A DNA stretch of 64,000 nucleotides, taken from Clostridia bacterium. GTDB taxonomy: Bacteria > Bacillota > Clostridia > Oscillospirales > Oscillospiraceae. Shown here in pieces: positions 52,464 through 61,247 of this stretch (positions within the stretch are counted from its first letter, which is position 1; the number at the start of each line of letters is the position of its first letter). The stretch is from assembly GCA_009929315.1 (NCBI GenBank), contig SAAS01000003.1, positions 1 to 64,000 of the forward strand. The letters run 5' to 3'. A program made the position numbers and the translations under genes. The notes below the pieces were generated by a model. It did no database searches. It saw only the letters and a program-made list of their open reading frames with translations, and was not told the DNA's origin.

Positions 52464-53507
52464 ATGACGGCTTTAGATGACGAAATTAGCATTGTAGAAA
52501 CTTTGCGTTTAAAAACAGAGGAATCGGACATTAAGCAATATTTGAAGAGCACGGTGGGCGGGTATACAAAAAATTCCGTTTTGGAGTACCTCAACGCGCT
52601 GCGCAAGCAGCAGCAGTCAATGACGGATACCTTCACTCGCAACCAGCAGCTCTTATTTGAGGAAAAAGAAAAGCTCAGAAAAACTAATGAAAATTTGAAA
52701 ACACGGCTTCGTCAGACGCAGGCCGAATACCAAGAGCTTTCACAGACAATTAAAATTCACGAGCTGGAGGACGGCGAATTATCGGCATCGGACATTTTCG
52801 CGCTGAAAAGCAAAATATCGGCGCTTGAGGATGAACTGAATAAAAGCGTGCTTGAAAAAGCCCGCCTTGAGAAGCAAATTGAATATCAAAAAAGTTCCGA
52901 AGATGACATTACGCAGAAGCTTGCTCAATCAGAACAGGAAAAGCTGTCAATTAAGGAAATTATGAAAGGCGAAACCTCAAGAGCAAAGGAACTGAGTACC
53001 GTCATTTCAAAGCTTTCGGGTGAAATTGAAGCAAGGGACGAAGAAATAAAATTCCTCAATTCTCTCCTTTCTGAGGGGAAGATTGCAAAACTGACTCAAA
53101 AGGTCAGCGAATTAACACAGCAGCTCTCGTCGCAGGCCGAGGTGCTGGAGATTTACAACAATGAAAGCAGCCTGAAGACCCAAACAATTGAAGCACTGAA
53201 CTCGGAAAAAGATAAACTAAGCGCGCTCAATACCGAGCTTACTCAAAAGCTAAACAGTATTACCGAACAAAACGAGAAGCAGTGCGCGGCCAATAAAGCT
53301 TTTACTGAACTGCTGGAAAATGAATACAAGAAGACCCTAACGCTAATCAAGGAAAAATCATCGGCAGCCTTCGATAAACTGTCCGCAGAGAGCAAGCTCG
53401 GCGAAGCCGTTGCAAAGATAACAATGCTCGAGCTGCAGCTGAAAAAACAGACTGTGGCAGAAGAAACGGAAGCCTTGTACACGAATAAAAATTCAGTTAT
53501 GGAATAG
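52464..53507 (+). CDS. Long coiled-coil protein with DivIVA-like N-terminus
   Basis: A 347-residue protein without signal peptide or membrane segment. Residues about 30-50 (VGGYTKNSVLEYLNALRKQQ) follow the DivIVA/GpsB pattern G-Y-x4-V-x2-[FY]-L, which in that family senses curved membrane. From about 60 to 335 it is an almost unbroken coiled coil rich in Glu, Lys, Ser and Leu. AGGAGGG lies before the ATG and it begins 32 bases after the DUF192 gene; a terminator follows. I propose a polar or septal scaffold for the pilus, but no family is recognised with certainty. Confidence 0.65.
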   Translation: MTALDDEISIVETLRLKTEESDIKQYLKSTVGGYTKNSVLEYLNALRKQQQSMTDTFTRNQQLLFEEKEKLRKTNENLKTRLRQTQAEYQELSQTIKIHELEDGELSASDIFALKSKISALEDELNKSVLEKARLEKQIEYQKSSEDDITQKLAQSEQEKLSIKEIMKGETSRAKELSTVISKLSGEIEARDEEIKFLNSLLSEGKIAKLTQKVSELTQQLSSQAEVLEIYNNESSLKTQTIEALNSEKDKLSALNTELTQKLNSITEQNEKQCAANKAFTELLENEYKKTLTLIKEKSSAAFDKLSAESKLGEAVAKITMLELQLKKQTVAEETEALYTNKNSVME

Positions 53508-53537
53508 CCTTCAAATTCTCCCTTCGTTGCCTGAAAC

Positions 53538-53580
53538 GAACCGTCTGCGCTTATCCCCGAGCGCAGGCGGTTCAACTTTT
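53538..53580 (+). terminator. Terminator at the end of the Tad operon
   Basis: GAACCGTCTGCGCT (53538-53551) pairs with AGCGCAGGCGGTTC (53560-53573), one G-U pair, followed by AACTTTTCT. It marks the end of the riboswitch-led transcript. Confidence 0.82.
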
Positions 53581-53727
53581 CTATGTTTCCCGACATTCAG
53601 GGTTAATGCGGTGTGAATACAAGTTGTCAATATTTTCGTTTTTCGATACATTGACTATCTGTCAGAATTGTACAGAAAAGAAAAAACGTGACTCAGGCAC
53701 TATACAAAAGTGAGAGCTCCGCGATGA

Positions 53728-53943
53728 ACGAAAATATTACCGCTCAAGCGAGATAAGCATTGCCGTGACGGCGTGGTTCTTCCGCGAGGCACGAACACGG
53801 AGCTTGAGGCGGTACATTACGGAAAGAGGGAGCAATGCCTCATAACCGCGAAAAACAAGTGGCTAATCGGTCATCCCGAGGCCGAGGCTATGCCGAAGGA
53901 AAACTGCCTTGGGCTTATCGGGGAAAATATATCTGCGAAATAG
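53728..53943 (+). pseudogene. Possible gene remnant in the 53.5-54.06 kb gap
   Basis: A 71-codon frame with coding-like composition (VVLPRGTNTELEAVHYGK, then WLIGHPEAEAMP) runs to a stop at 53941 without a start codon. Just upstream, ATG 53724 opens a ten-codon frame (MNENITAQAR) in another phase. A frameshift near 53750 would join the two. I do not recognise the product. Nothing else is seen in this 553-base gap apart from the tad terminator and the GntR operator. Confidence 0.3.
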
Positions 53944-54004
53944 TATAATTTGAACAATAAATGATAGCTCGGCTAAAAAACTCTTGTAATTGAAAAACTC
54001 GCGT

Positions 54005-54042
54005 AGTATGCTGGTAATACCAAGTGGTAATACCAGCATACT
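54005..54042. promoter_or_regulatory. 38-bp near-palindrome: operator of the GntR-family regulator
   Basis: Two identical TGGTAATACCA units (54012-54022, 54025-54035) lie 13 bases apart inside a larger palindrome bounded by AGTATGC and GCATACT. TGGTNNTACCA resembles FadR/GntR operators. It overlaps a candidate -10 (TATGCT 54007-54012, with TTGTAA at 53984) and ends 19 bases before the GntR start. As RNA it could also fold into a hairpin followed by TTTTT, so attenuation is an alternative. Confidence 0.65.
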
Positions 54043-54061
54043 TTTTATGAGGTGATACATT

Positions 54062-54772
54062 TTGAACAGTCCAAGCTTGACTGAGGTCTTTGTGGGAAAG
54101 CTAGAAAAACTGATACTGACGGAGGCGTGGCCGATTGGCTCCGTTGTGCCCTCGCTGCGCGATTTGACGGAGGAATTCGGCGTGAGCCGCTCGGTGGTTA
54201 ATGTGGGGATTTCCGAACTCATCAGCCGCGGTTACCTTGTCGCTTCGGCCCGTAAAAACACCGTGGTGGCTGATTGGAAATCGGGCGGAACTCTCGCTGT
54301 GCTCAACGGACTTTTGGCAAACGACCTCATGGATGAACGCAATCTTTCCTCTCTGTTTGATTGCCGCTACCTCATCATGACGGATTCGGCTTTTCTTGCG
54401 GCGCAGAATCGAACGGAAGCAGATTTAAAGAAAATGCGCGCCCTGCTTGAGAACGAGGACTATTCCGGCAGAGCGGAGGCCCTGGCAAAATACGATATGG
54501 AGCTGCACCGAACTGTGGCGGCGGCCTCCGGCAACACGGTATATCCGCTTATACTGAAATCCTTTGAGCCCTCAATCGAGCACCTAATTGAGAAGTTTTA
54601 TTCCGACAGCGGGGTAGTGGCTTTTATAAGACAGAAGCATGCTGAGCTTGTCGGGGAAATCGAGAGGGGCAACAGCGAGGACGCTAAAAAGGCAATGAAG
54701 GAGCTCTTGCAGCATGGGCGCAACTCACAGGAATGGATTAGAAAGGTGGACGGAAATGGAAGCAAAGTATGA
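54062..54772 (+). CDS. GntR-family regulator, FadR/FCD subfamily
   Basis: A 236-residue repressor. The N-terminal winged helix (about 1-70) has PSLRDLTEEFGVSRSVVNVGI. The C-terminal FCD ligand domain (about 80-225) contains RYLIMTDSAFLAA, YDMELHRTVAAASGN and the histidine in KHAELVGEIERG; FCD domains bind carboxylates around a metal held by Asp and His residues. The start is TTG 54062, seven bases after GAGGTG. Its 3' end overlaps the glycyl radical enzyme by 17 bases, so the two are coupled and the regulator probably controls its own operon through the palindrome upstream. Confidence 0.88.
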   Translation: MNSPSLTEVFVGKLEKLILTEAWPIGSVVPSLRDLTEEFGVSRSVVNVGISELISRGYLVASARKNTVVADWKSGGTLAVLNGLLANDLMDERNLSSLFDCRYLIMTDSAFLAAQNRTEADLKKMRALLENEDYSGRAEALAKYDMELHRTVAAASGNTVYPLILKSFEPSIEHLIEKFYSDSGVVAFIRQKHAELVGEIERGNSEDAKKAMKELLQHGRNSQEWIRKVDGNGSKV

Positions 54773-57248
54773 TAACGCAATAAAAAAACCACGCAATCTA
54801 TCACCAAGGGTAAAATTTCTCCGCGACTACTATTTTGAGGGTTTGGATAGGCAGTGGAACAATGAATACAACTGCTACTCAACAGGCACGGACTGGGATT
54901 TGCAGTTTAACGAGCTGACTTATTTTATAGTGCCGGAAACCTACAGCTTTTTTGACACTTTCCTGCGCAGCGTTAATCAAGCGGCGGAGACAATCCCCCT
55001 GCCGGAGGGCTTTTTTGGCATGAGTATACCCGAGCGAGTGGCGGAGTTTAATCGCCGCGCGATCACTCGGCACATGCCGACAGAGCTTATAAAAGGAGAT
55101 CTGCTCTGCGGGGCGCGCTTCAACCTCATGACCTCGATGTGCCTTACAAAGAAGGAACAGCGAGAGCGCGACGCGCTTACGGAAAAGGCAAGGCAATCGG
55201 CGCTGCTTCTTTTTAAGCGCGGCTACGGCAACTCGGGCTCGACGAGCGGGCACCTCATTCCCGATTACGAGTACATAGTTAAATACGGCTTTGAGAAGAA
55301 ATATGAGGACATTAAAGCACTGTATGAGGCGCTGCCCGAAAGCTATAAAAACGGCAAAAAGGGCGCGCAGCTTCGCGCCATGATGACCGCCTGCGAAACT
55401 CCGAGGGAGCTGGCGGCGAAATACGCCGCGCTTTGCAGAAAAGAAGCCGACGCTGAAGCGGACAAAGCGCGGAATGCCGAGCTTCTGCAAATGGCGGAAA
55501 ACATGGACCGCGTTCCGTGGCAGGGCGCGCGCAATTTCTGGGAGGCTGTGCAGTCCCTGTGGCTTACGCATATGCTTGTCATGGCGGACGAAAACTACCC
55601 GGGACCCGGCGTTTCCTTCGGAAGGCTTGACCAGTACATGTACCCATATTACAAGAAATCGCTGGACGAGGGCATGAGCGAGGATTTCATGAAGGAGATT
55701 CTCGGCTGTTTCTGGTTCCACTGCAACACCGCCTACGACGCACAAATCAGAGTCGGGGGCAATCAGGGCATAACAGCGGGCTTCGGTCAGCTTTTCAATA
55801 TATCGGGCATAGGCAAAGACGGAAAGGACATGACAAACGGCCTAACTTGGCTGCTGCTCGACATGATTGACGACATGAGCCCGATTTTGGAGCCGAAACC
55901 CAATGTCCGTCTGCATAAAAACTCCCCCGAAAAGCTTATAGACCGCGTGGTCGACATGGTTTCGGAAAGCCAGGGCGCGCCGTTTCTTCTTAACTTCGAC
56001 GAGCGCTCGATGGCGGGAATGCTCAGGGAAGCCAGAATGTCCGGCACGGAAAAATATATTAACGAGGACAATGTCTATGACTATGCCTCCGTCGGCTGCC
56101 TTGAGAACACAATGGTCGGCAATGACCGCTCGGGCACGGTGGATAACAACATAAATCTTCTCAAGGCTCTCGAGCTTGTCTATGGTAACGGGCGCGACTT
56201 CATACCCTTTAAGGACGACATGACAGGGAAATATTCGGCACAGACTCAGGATGGGCCTGCAACAGGCGTGCCCGAAACGCTGGATACTTATGAGAAGTTT
56301 TGGAACGCCTTTGAGGGGCAGCTCAAATACTGTATCAAACGCTTCGCGGAAAACTACGAATTGACCGAGGTAATCCGTTCGTGCTTCCAGCCGACACCCT
56401 ATTTATCGCTGCTGGTTCGCGGCTGCGCCGAATCGGGACGCGACGTTACCGAGGGTGGAGCGGAGCTCTCCTTCACAACGCTCGAAGGAGTGACCTTCGC
56501 AACGACCGTGGATTCGCTCTTAGCTGTAAAATATCTCGTCTATGACAAGAAGGAATGCACTCTTGCGGAGCTGATCGAGGCGCTAAAGCATAACTGGGAG
56601 GGCTTCGAGATTCTTCAGAACAAAGCTCTGTATAAGGCCCCGAAATACGGGCGGGACGACGCCGAAGCGGACGAAACCGCGCACCGCGTTATGGAGCTTT
56701 GGACCGGGGAGGTATGGAATTACAGAACAAAATCCACTTTGAGGCGTTATCGCCCGGGTATGCTCTCGTGGAACTACTGGGTGGGTGCGGGCTATGTTTT
56801 GAAGGCCTCCGCAAACGGAAGAAAGGAGTCGCAGTTTCTTTCAAACGCAATCTGCCCCTCCAACGGTGCGGATATAAACGGCCCGACCTCAAACAGCAAC
56901 TCGGTGGGCAAGGCTCTCGGCGGAAAGGCGGAGCACGGCGATTATCTCGAATACCTCAACTATCTGCCGAACGGAGCGAGCCACACGATAACCTTTAATT
57001 CCTCTCTTCTCGCCGACGCCGACCACAAGGAAAAATTTAAATCCTTCCTCCGCGGTTACATTGAAAACGGCGGCACGGCGCTCCAAATAAACGTGCTCGA
57101 TCCGGGCATGCTTCGTGACGCGCAGAAAAACCCGCAGGATTACCGTCACCTTCTGGTTCGGGTAACGGGCTATAACGCCTATTTCACAAGTATCGGACGC
57201 GAGCTTCAGGACGAGATTATAGCAAGAGAAAGCCACAAAGGATTCTAG
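54756..57248 (+). CDS. Glycyl radical enzyme of unassigned reaction (PFL-like superfamily)
   Basis: An 830-residue glycyl radical enzyme. The thiyl-radical cysteine is C448 and the neighbouring acid is E450 (VGCLE); the C-terminal radical site is G805 in RVTGYNAYF. Pyruvate formate-lyase has two adjacent cysteines, so this is not PFL. The C-x-E arrangement is that of dehydratases, choline lyase and arylacetate decarboxylases. Other segments are CFQPTPYLSLLVRGC, GRDVTEGGA and RPGMLSWNYWVG. The ATG 54756 follows GAAAGGTGG. Its own activase follows, and a carboxylate transporter converges on it. The class is certain, the substrate unknown. Confidence 0.9.
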   Translation: MEAKYDNAIKKPRNLSPRVKFLRDYYFEGLDRQWNNEYNCYSTGTDWDLQFNELTYFIVPETYSFFDTFLRSVNQAAETIPLPEGFFGMSIPERVAEFNRRAITRHMPTELIKGDLLCGARFNLMTSMCLTKKEQRERDALTEKARQSALLLFKRGYGNSGSTSGHLIPDYEYIVKYGFEKKYEDIKALYEALPESYKNGKKGAQLRAMMTACETPRELAAKYAALCRKEADAEADKARNAELLQMAENMDRVPWQGARNFWEAVQSLWLTHMLVMADENYPGPGVSFGRLDQYMYPYYKKSLDEGMSEDFMKEILGCFWFHCNTAYDAQIRVGGNQGITAGFGQLFNISGIGKDGKDMTNGLTWLLLDMIDDMSPILEPKPNVRLHKNSPEKLIDRVVDMVSESQGAPFLLNFDERSMAGMLREARMSGTEKYINEDNVYDYASVGCLENTMVGNDRSGTVDNNINLLKALELVYGNGRDFIPFKDDMTGKYSAQTQDGPATGVPETLDTYEKFWNAFEGQLKYCIKRFAENYELTEVIRSCFQPTPYLSLLVRGCAESGRDVTEGGAELSFTTLEGVTFATTVDSLLAVKYLVYDKKECTLAELIEALKHNWEGFEILQNKALYKAPKYGRDDAEADETAHRVMELWTGEVWNYRTKSTLRRYRPGMLSWNYWVGAGYVLKASANGRKESQFLSNAICPSNGADINGPTSNSNSVGKALGGKAEHGDYLEYLNYLPNGASHTITFNSSLLADADHKEKFKSFLRGYIENGGTALQINVLDPGMLRDAQKNPQDYRHLLVRVTGYNAYFTSIGRELQDEIIARESHKGF

Positions 57249-57252
57249 GCCG

Positions 57253-58191
57253 ATGAGAATACTTAATTATCAGCGCATGAGCACGGAGGACGGCCCGGGA
57301 CTTCGCACAACACTCTTTGTTAAGGGCTGTCCGCTTCGCTGCGCATGGTGTCATAATCCCGAGAGCATTGACGGAGCTTCGAGCGTCGAATGGATTAAAG
57401 TTCGCTGCATGGGTTGCCACAGCTGTATAAGCTCCTGCAAAAGAGGCGCAATCACAGCCGAGGCGGAGGGAATAAAAATCGACTCGGACAAATGCGAGCG
57501 CTGTTTTACCTGCGTTGAAGCCTGCCCGACGGGGGCGCTCGAGCGCCGCGGCGAGGAAGCTTCCGTCGAAACGGTGTTCGGGGAGCTCATTAAGGACAAG
57601 GCTTATTTTGGGGCGCAGGGCGGCGTTACCCTCTCGGGCGGCGAGATAATGCTTCAATCGCAGGAGGTAGCCGAGCTTCTCAAAATGCTCAAGGACGCGG
57701 GAATTTCAACGGCCGTTGATACGAGCGGCTTCTGCAAAAGGGAAGACCTTGAAAGAATGCTGCCCTACACCGACCTTGTTCTTTACGATTTGAAGCTTGC
57801 AGACAATACAAGGCATGAGAAGTGGACGGGAGTATCGAACGAGCGCATACTTGAAAATTTCGAGTACCTTGACGAAATCCGCCGCAGCACGCGTCCCGAT
57901 TTGGGCTTATGGGTACGCACTCCCATTATCCCCGAGGCGACGGACGATGAGGATAACATCCGAGCCCTTGCCCGTATTGTCCGTGACAGAGCTGACCGCT
58001 GGGAGCTATGCGCTTTCAACAATCTGTGCAGGGACAAATATGAGCGTACCAGTAAGGACTGGGTATTCAAAGAAGCCGGACTTATGACCCGAGGACAAAT
58101 GCAGCGGCTGGTCGAAGCGGCGCAGGACGAGGGCGCGAAAAACGTAATATATACCGGAAAAACAAGATTGGAGGAATTGTCGGATGACTGA
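57253..58191 (+). CDS. Glycyl radical enzyme activating enzyme (radical SAM)
   Basis: A 312-residue radical-SAM activase that abstracts the glycine hydrogen of the upstream enzyme. The SAM-cluster cysteines are C26, C30 and C33 (KGCPLRCAWC). A ferredoxin-like insert binds two further 4Fe-4S clusters: C52, C55, C58, C62 and C81, C84, C87, C91. This insert is typical for activases of dehydratase- and decarboxylase-type enzymes and absent from PflA. TLSGGE is the SAM-binding motif. It starts four bases after the enzyme gene. It overlaps the next gene by eight bases. Confidence 0.94.
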   Translation: MRILNYQRMSTEDGPGLRTTLFVKGCPLRCAWCHNPESIDGASSVEWIKVRCMGCHSCISSCKRGAITAEAEGIKIDSDKCERCFTCVEACPTGALERRGEEASVETVFGELIKDKAYFGAQGGVTLSGGEIMLQSQEVAELLKMLKDAGISTAVDTSGFCKREDLERMLPYTDLVLYDLKLADNTRHEKWTGVSNERILENFEYLDEIRRSTRPDLGLWVRTPIIPEATDDEDNIRALARIVRDRADRWELCAFNNLCRDKYERTSKDWVFKEAGLMTRGQMQRLVEAAQDEGAKNVIYTGKTRLEELSDD

Positions 58192-58990
58192 CAGGATAAA
58201 ACCCGAAGACATGGGAAAATTCGAAACCTCATACAAGGTAGGTCTTGTGGCAACGCTTGAGGAAAACGGGCAGCCGCATATATCATTGCTTTCAACTCTT
58301 ATGGCAAAAAGTGAGCGTGAAATGATGCTCGGCAAGTTTATTTACGGCGAGAGCAAGCTCAATCTTCTGAAAAACCCCAAGGCGGCCTTTCTGCTGATGA
58401 GCCTTGATAAAGAATTTTGGACTGGTAAAATGACCTATACCGCTCTTAAGACGAACGGGGAAGACTTTGAGATGTACAACCGCCAGCCGCTGTACCGCTA
58501 CAACAGCTATTTCGGTATCGACAGCGTATATTACTTCGACCTTCTGGAGATTTCGGAAGGGAAAAAGCTCGACATGCCCGGGATAGTCGCAAATTCCCTG
58601 CGCGTCATGCTCGCTCGCGGAGCCTATAAACAAAAAACGCCTCTGGGGGCAATGAAGCCCTGGGCGCTGGAGCTTATGCGTCAAATCGGCACGCTGGCAT
58701 TTATAAGCTATGTGGGAACGGACGGCTATCCCGTGCTTATACCCTGCATACAGCTTCAGGCGGCGGATTCGGACACACTCGTGCTTTCAAACGCGCCGTA
58801 TAAGGCGGAGCTCAGCCAAATTCCCGCAGGCGCGCGTGTCGCCGTTTTCGGCGCGAATCTAAAGTTCGAAAGCGTGCTGTTAAAAGGCGAGTTCTCTGGG
58901 TTCAAGGGCGGTATGGCAACAGTAAAAATCGACAGGGTTTATAACTCAATGCCGCCGAAACACGGGTACATTTTTGAGGCGAAAGCTTAA
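58184..58990 (+). CDS. Pyridoxamine 5'-phosphate oxidase-like (FMN-binding split barrel) protein
   Basis: A 268-residue protein. The first 150 residues follow the FMN-binding split-barrel pattern (KVGLVATLEENGQPHISLLS, then NPKAAFLLMSL). A second, similar stretch appears in the C-terminal half (LAFISYVGTDGYPVLIPCIQ), so it may be an internal duplication. Members bind FMN, heme or F420-like cofactors and reduce or oxidise small molecules. It overlaps the activase gene by eight bases and ends the operon. A role in processing the radical enzyme's substrate or product is inferred. Confidence 0.72.
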   Translation: MTDRIKPEDMGKFETSYKVGLVATLEENGQPHISLLSTLMAKSEREMMLGKFIYGESKLNLLKNPKAAFLLMSLDKEFWTGKMTYTALKTNGEDFEMYNRQPLYRYNSYFGIDSVYYFDLLEISEGKKLDMPGIVANSLRVMLARGAYKQKTPLGAMKPWALELMRQIGTLAFISYVGTDGYPVLIPCIQLQAADSDTLVLSNAPYKAELSQIPAGARVAVFGANLKFESVLLKGEFSGFKGGMATVKIDRVYNSMPPKHGYIFEAKA

Positions 58991-59039
58991 ATCAATTTGC
59001 GGCGCAAGAGAAAAAGCGAAGCATCCGCTTGAAATAAGA

Positions 59040-59079
59040 CAAAACAAGCAGGGAAACCATAAAAAGTTTCCCTGCTTGT
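59040..59079 (-). terminator. Terminator between the convergent GRE and tct operons
   Basis: ACAAGCAGGGAAAC (59044-59057) and GTTTCCCTGCTTGT (59066-59079) form a perfect 14-bp stem. On the minus strand it is followed by TTTTGT, so it fits best as the end of the tct operon, about 140 bases after tctA; it may also block the opposing transcript. I see nothing else in 59080-59215. Confidence 0.75.
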
Positions 59080-59215
59080 CAATTCGCGCGGTGGGGGAGA
59101 GTAAAGTATAAGGAAAGGACTCCAATCAAAATGATTGAAGCCCTTAGTGCGATATTTATAGAGAGGAGAAAGAGAAGAATCTTTGTAAGACAAAACGTAA
59201 TTCGAGGCAATCGAA

Positions 59216-60715
59216 TTAAGCCTGCGCGCCTTTCTTTTTGAAAAGCTTTTTAATACTGCCCCAGAAAGGCCAAATCAGCATTGCGACATCAATGACGATA
59301 AGCAAAATGGAAAGCGGGGTGAAGATGACGCTTGTTGCGCTGCCGCCTGCCATGAGCATGATGGCGCGGCGGAAATTAAGTTCCGCACTCTTTCCGAGAA
59401 CAAATGCCAATACAAACGGAGCGAGCGGGATTCCGAGTCTGTCCATAAAATAGCCGACAATGCCGAAGAACAAAACCAGAATCATATCAAAGCCAAGACA
59501 TCTGAAGCTGAAGGCTCCGAGTATGCAGAGCACGGTTATAATCGGAATCAGAACGCTTGTCGGAACCTTTGTAATTTTCGCGTAGAACCTTGCACCGAAC
59601 ATTCCGAAAAGGAGAATAAATACGTTTGCCAGAATTAAACCGAAAATCAAACCGTAAACATATTTTCCGTTTGTGGTGAAAAGCTGAGTTCCGGGGGCCA
59701 GACCGTGAATCATGAGAGCCGCTAAAAACAGAGCGGAGGTACCGTTTCCGGGGATACCGAGGGTAAGCAGAGGAACGAGCGAGCCGCCGACAACGCCGTT
59801 GTTCGCGGCGGAAACGGAAGCCAGACCCTTGGGGTTGCCTTTGCCGAAGGAATCGGGGTCTTCGTCTGAGTTTCTGGCAAGGTTGTAGCTGAGACCTGCC
59901 GCAACGGTTGTTCCTGCTGCGGGGACGATTCCGATAAGAGTTCCGATAACGGAACCGCGAATCGTTTCAAGCGCGAGGTTTTTAAGTTCTTTGAGCGAGA
60001 GCCACACACTGCCCTTCATGCTCTCTTCTTCAATAACGATTGATTTCCTGTTTTCGGCAATCAATACGAAAACCTGAGAGAAAGCAAACATTCCGAGGAC
60101 AACGGGGAGCAGGGGAAGCTCGTCATATATGGCCGAGATGCCGAAGCTGAAACGGGTGACACCCGTAAGTCCATCAAGGCCGACCAGAGAACACAAGAAT
60201 CCGAGAGCGGCGCTCATAAGACCCTTGAGCGCTCTTTCCTTGACAAGACCGATGATTATGATGATACCCATCATAACGGTTAAGAACAGTTCCCAAGAAC
60301 CGAAGAAGAAAGCGATTTTTGCGAGCATGGGGGCGATGAAAAGCAGAGCAAGGCAGCCGACAATACCGCCGACGAAAGCGGATATTGTGGTAACGCCGAT
60401 TGCTTTGAGTCCCTCGCCTTTCAGGGTCATCGGGTAACCGTCAAGCGTCATAAAGAGCGAATCCGAAGTACCCGGGGTGTTGACGAGAACAGCCGTAATG
60501 TTCCCGCCGTAAGAACCTGTAACGTATATTGCTCCAAGGCAAATAAGCGCTGTCGTAGGCGGCAGTGAAAAGGTAAGCGGAAGGAAGATGCCGATTCCGG
60601 TATCCGCCGACATTCCGGGCAGAGCGCCTAAAACAACACCTACCGTTGCACCTATGCAAAGCCACATCAGGTTCTGTAAGGTAAACAATTGTCCGAAATA
60701 TTCTAAAATATGCAT
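59216..60715 (-). CDS. tctA: Tripartite tricarboxylate transporter, large permease TctA
   Basis: A 499-residue permease with about twelve membrane helices. Family signatures are GALPGMSADTGIGIFLPLTF near residue 29, VTGSYGGNITAVLVNTPGT, and the second repeat GNPKGLASVSAANNGVVGGS followed by LTLGIPGNGTSALFLAAL. TctA moves carboxylates using an ion gradient, with TctB as small subunit and TctC as extracellular binding protein. GGAGA precedes the ATG. It is the last gene of tctC-tctB-tctA. Substrates known for the family include citrate, tartrate and aromatic acids; this one cannot be assigned. Confidence 0.93.
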   Translation of the reverse strand: MHILEYFGQLFTLQNLMWLCIGATVGVVLGALPGMSADTGIGIFLPLTFSLPPTTALICLGAIYVTGSYGGNITAVLVNTPGTSDSLFMTLDGYPMTLKGEGLKAIGVTTISAFVGGIVGCLALLFIAPMLAKIAFFFGSWELFLTVMMGIIIIIGLVKERALKGLMSAALGFLCSLVGLDGLTGVTRFSFGISAIYDELPLLPVVLGMFAFSQVFVLIAENRKSIVIEEESMKGSVWLSLKELKNLALETIRGSVIGTLIGIVPAAGTTVAAGLSYNLARNSDEDPDSFGKGNPKGLASVSAANNGVVGGSLVPLLTLGIPGNGTSALFLAALMIHGLAPGTQLFTTNGKYVYGLIFGLILANVFILLFGMFGARFYAKITKVPTSVLIPIITVLCILGAFSFRCLGFDMILVLFFGIVGYFMDRLGIPLAPFVLAFVLGKSAELNFRRAIMLMAGGSATSVIFTPLSILLIVIDVAMLIWPFWGSIKKLFKKKGAQA

Positions 60716-60750
60716 ATTGTTATCTCCAGAATTTCAAATTTAAGCCGGCC

Positions 60751-61197
60751 TTAATGGAAAAGGATACCTTCAGGCATCTGCATAGACAGTAGTAAGCCAA
60801 AGAAGAGGTACAGGAAGAGTATGACGCCGACGTCAACTCCGACTATTATCTTCCAGTTTCTCTGACCGAGAATAAGCATGGCAAGTGGCATAAATACTAT
60901 GGAAGCAATATAGTAGCCTACTAAGTTAATTGCAACAATGTAGAGAAGAATAATTCCGGCCATGAGAAGCGCCTTTGCTGTGCCGGACATATTTATATCT
61001 GCATTTGTGTATTTACCTTTTAATATCTGGACCAAGAAGATTGTGGCGAGCAGCATGCATAAAATGCAAAGAATCATTGGAAATGTTCTGGAATCTATAT
61101 CTTCAATCGAGAAGCAGGACACAAGGAATGCTCCGGACATTAGATAGATGAAAAAACAGCCTATCAGGTTAAAATTAAAACGCTTTTCTTTTTTCAA
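60751..61197 (-). CDS. tctB: Tripartite tricarboxylate transporter, small subunit TctB
   Basis: A 148-residue membrane protein with four predicted helices (about 8-27, 36-55, 78-100 and a longer pair near 105-140), the standard TctB layout. Sequence conservation in this family is low; RTFPMILCILCMLLATIFL matches the usual first conserved stretch. The start is TTG 61197, eight bases after GGAGGGAG. It is placed between tctC and tctA, which supports the call. Confidence 0.85.
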   Translation of the reverse strand: MKKEKRFNFNLIGCFFIYLMSGAFLVSCFSIEDIDSRTFPMILCILCMLLATIFLVQILKGKYTNADINMSGTAKALLMAGIILLYIVAINLVGYYIASIVFMPLAMLILGQRNWKIIVGVDVGVILFLYLFFGLLLSMQMPEGILFH

Positions 61198-61247
61198 AGG
61201 TAAACTCCCTCCCCCTATTGGTTAGGTAAAATGTTGCTTTTTTCAAT

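Noticed and set aside
54879..55745. A 288-codon minus-strand open frame inside the glycyl radical enzyme gene
   Set aside because: It is antisense to a gene with clear motifs, has no ribosome site or family similarity, and its composition is the mirror of the sense codons.
54756..57248. Pyruvate formate-lyase
   Set aside because: The active site has a single Cys followed by x-Glu instead of two adjacent cysteines, and the activase carries two extra clusters not found in PflA.
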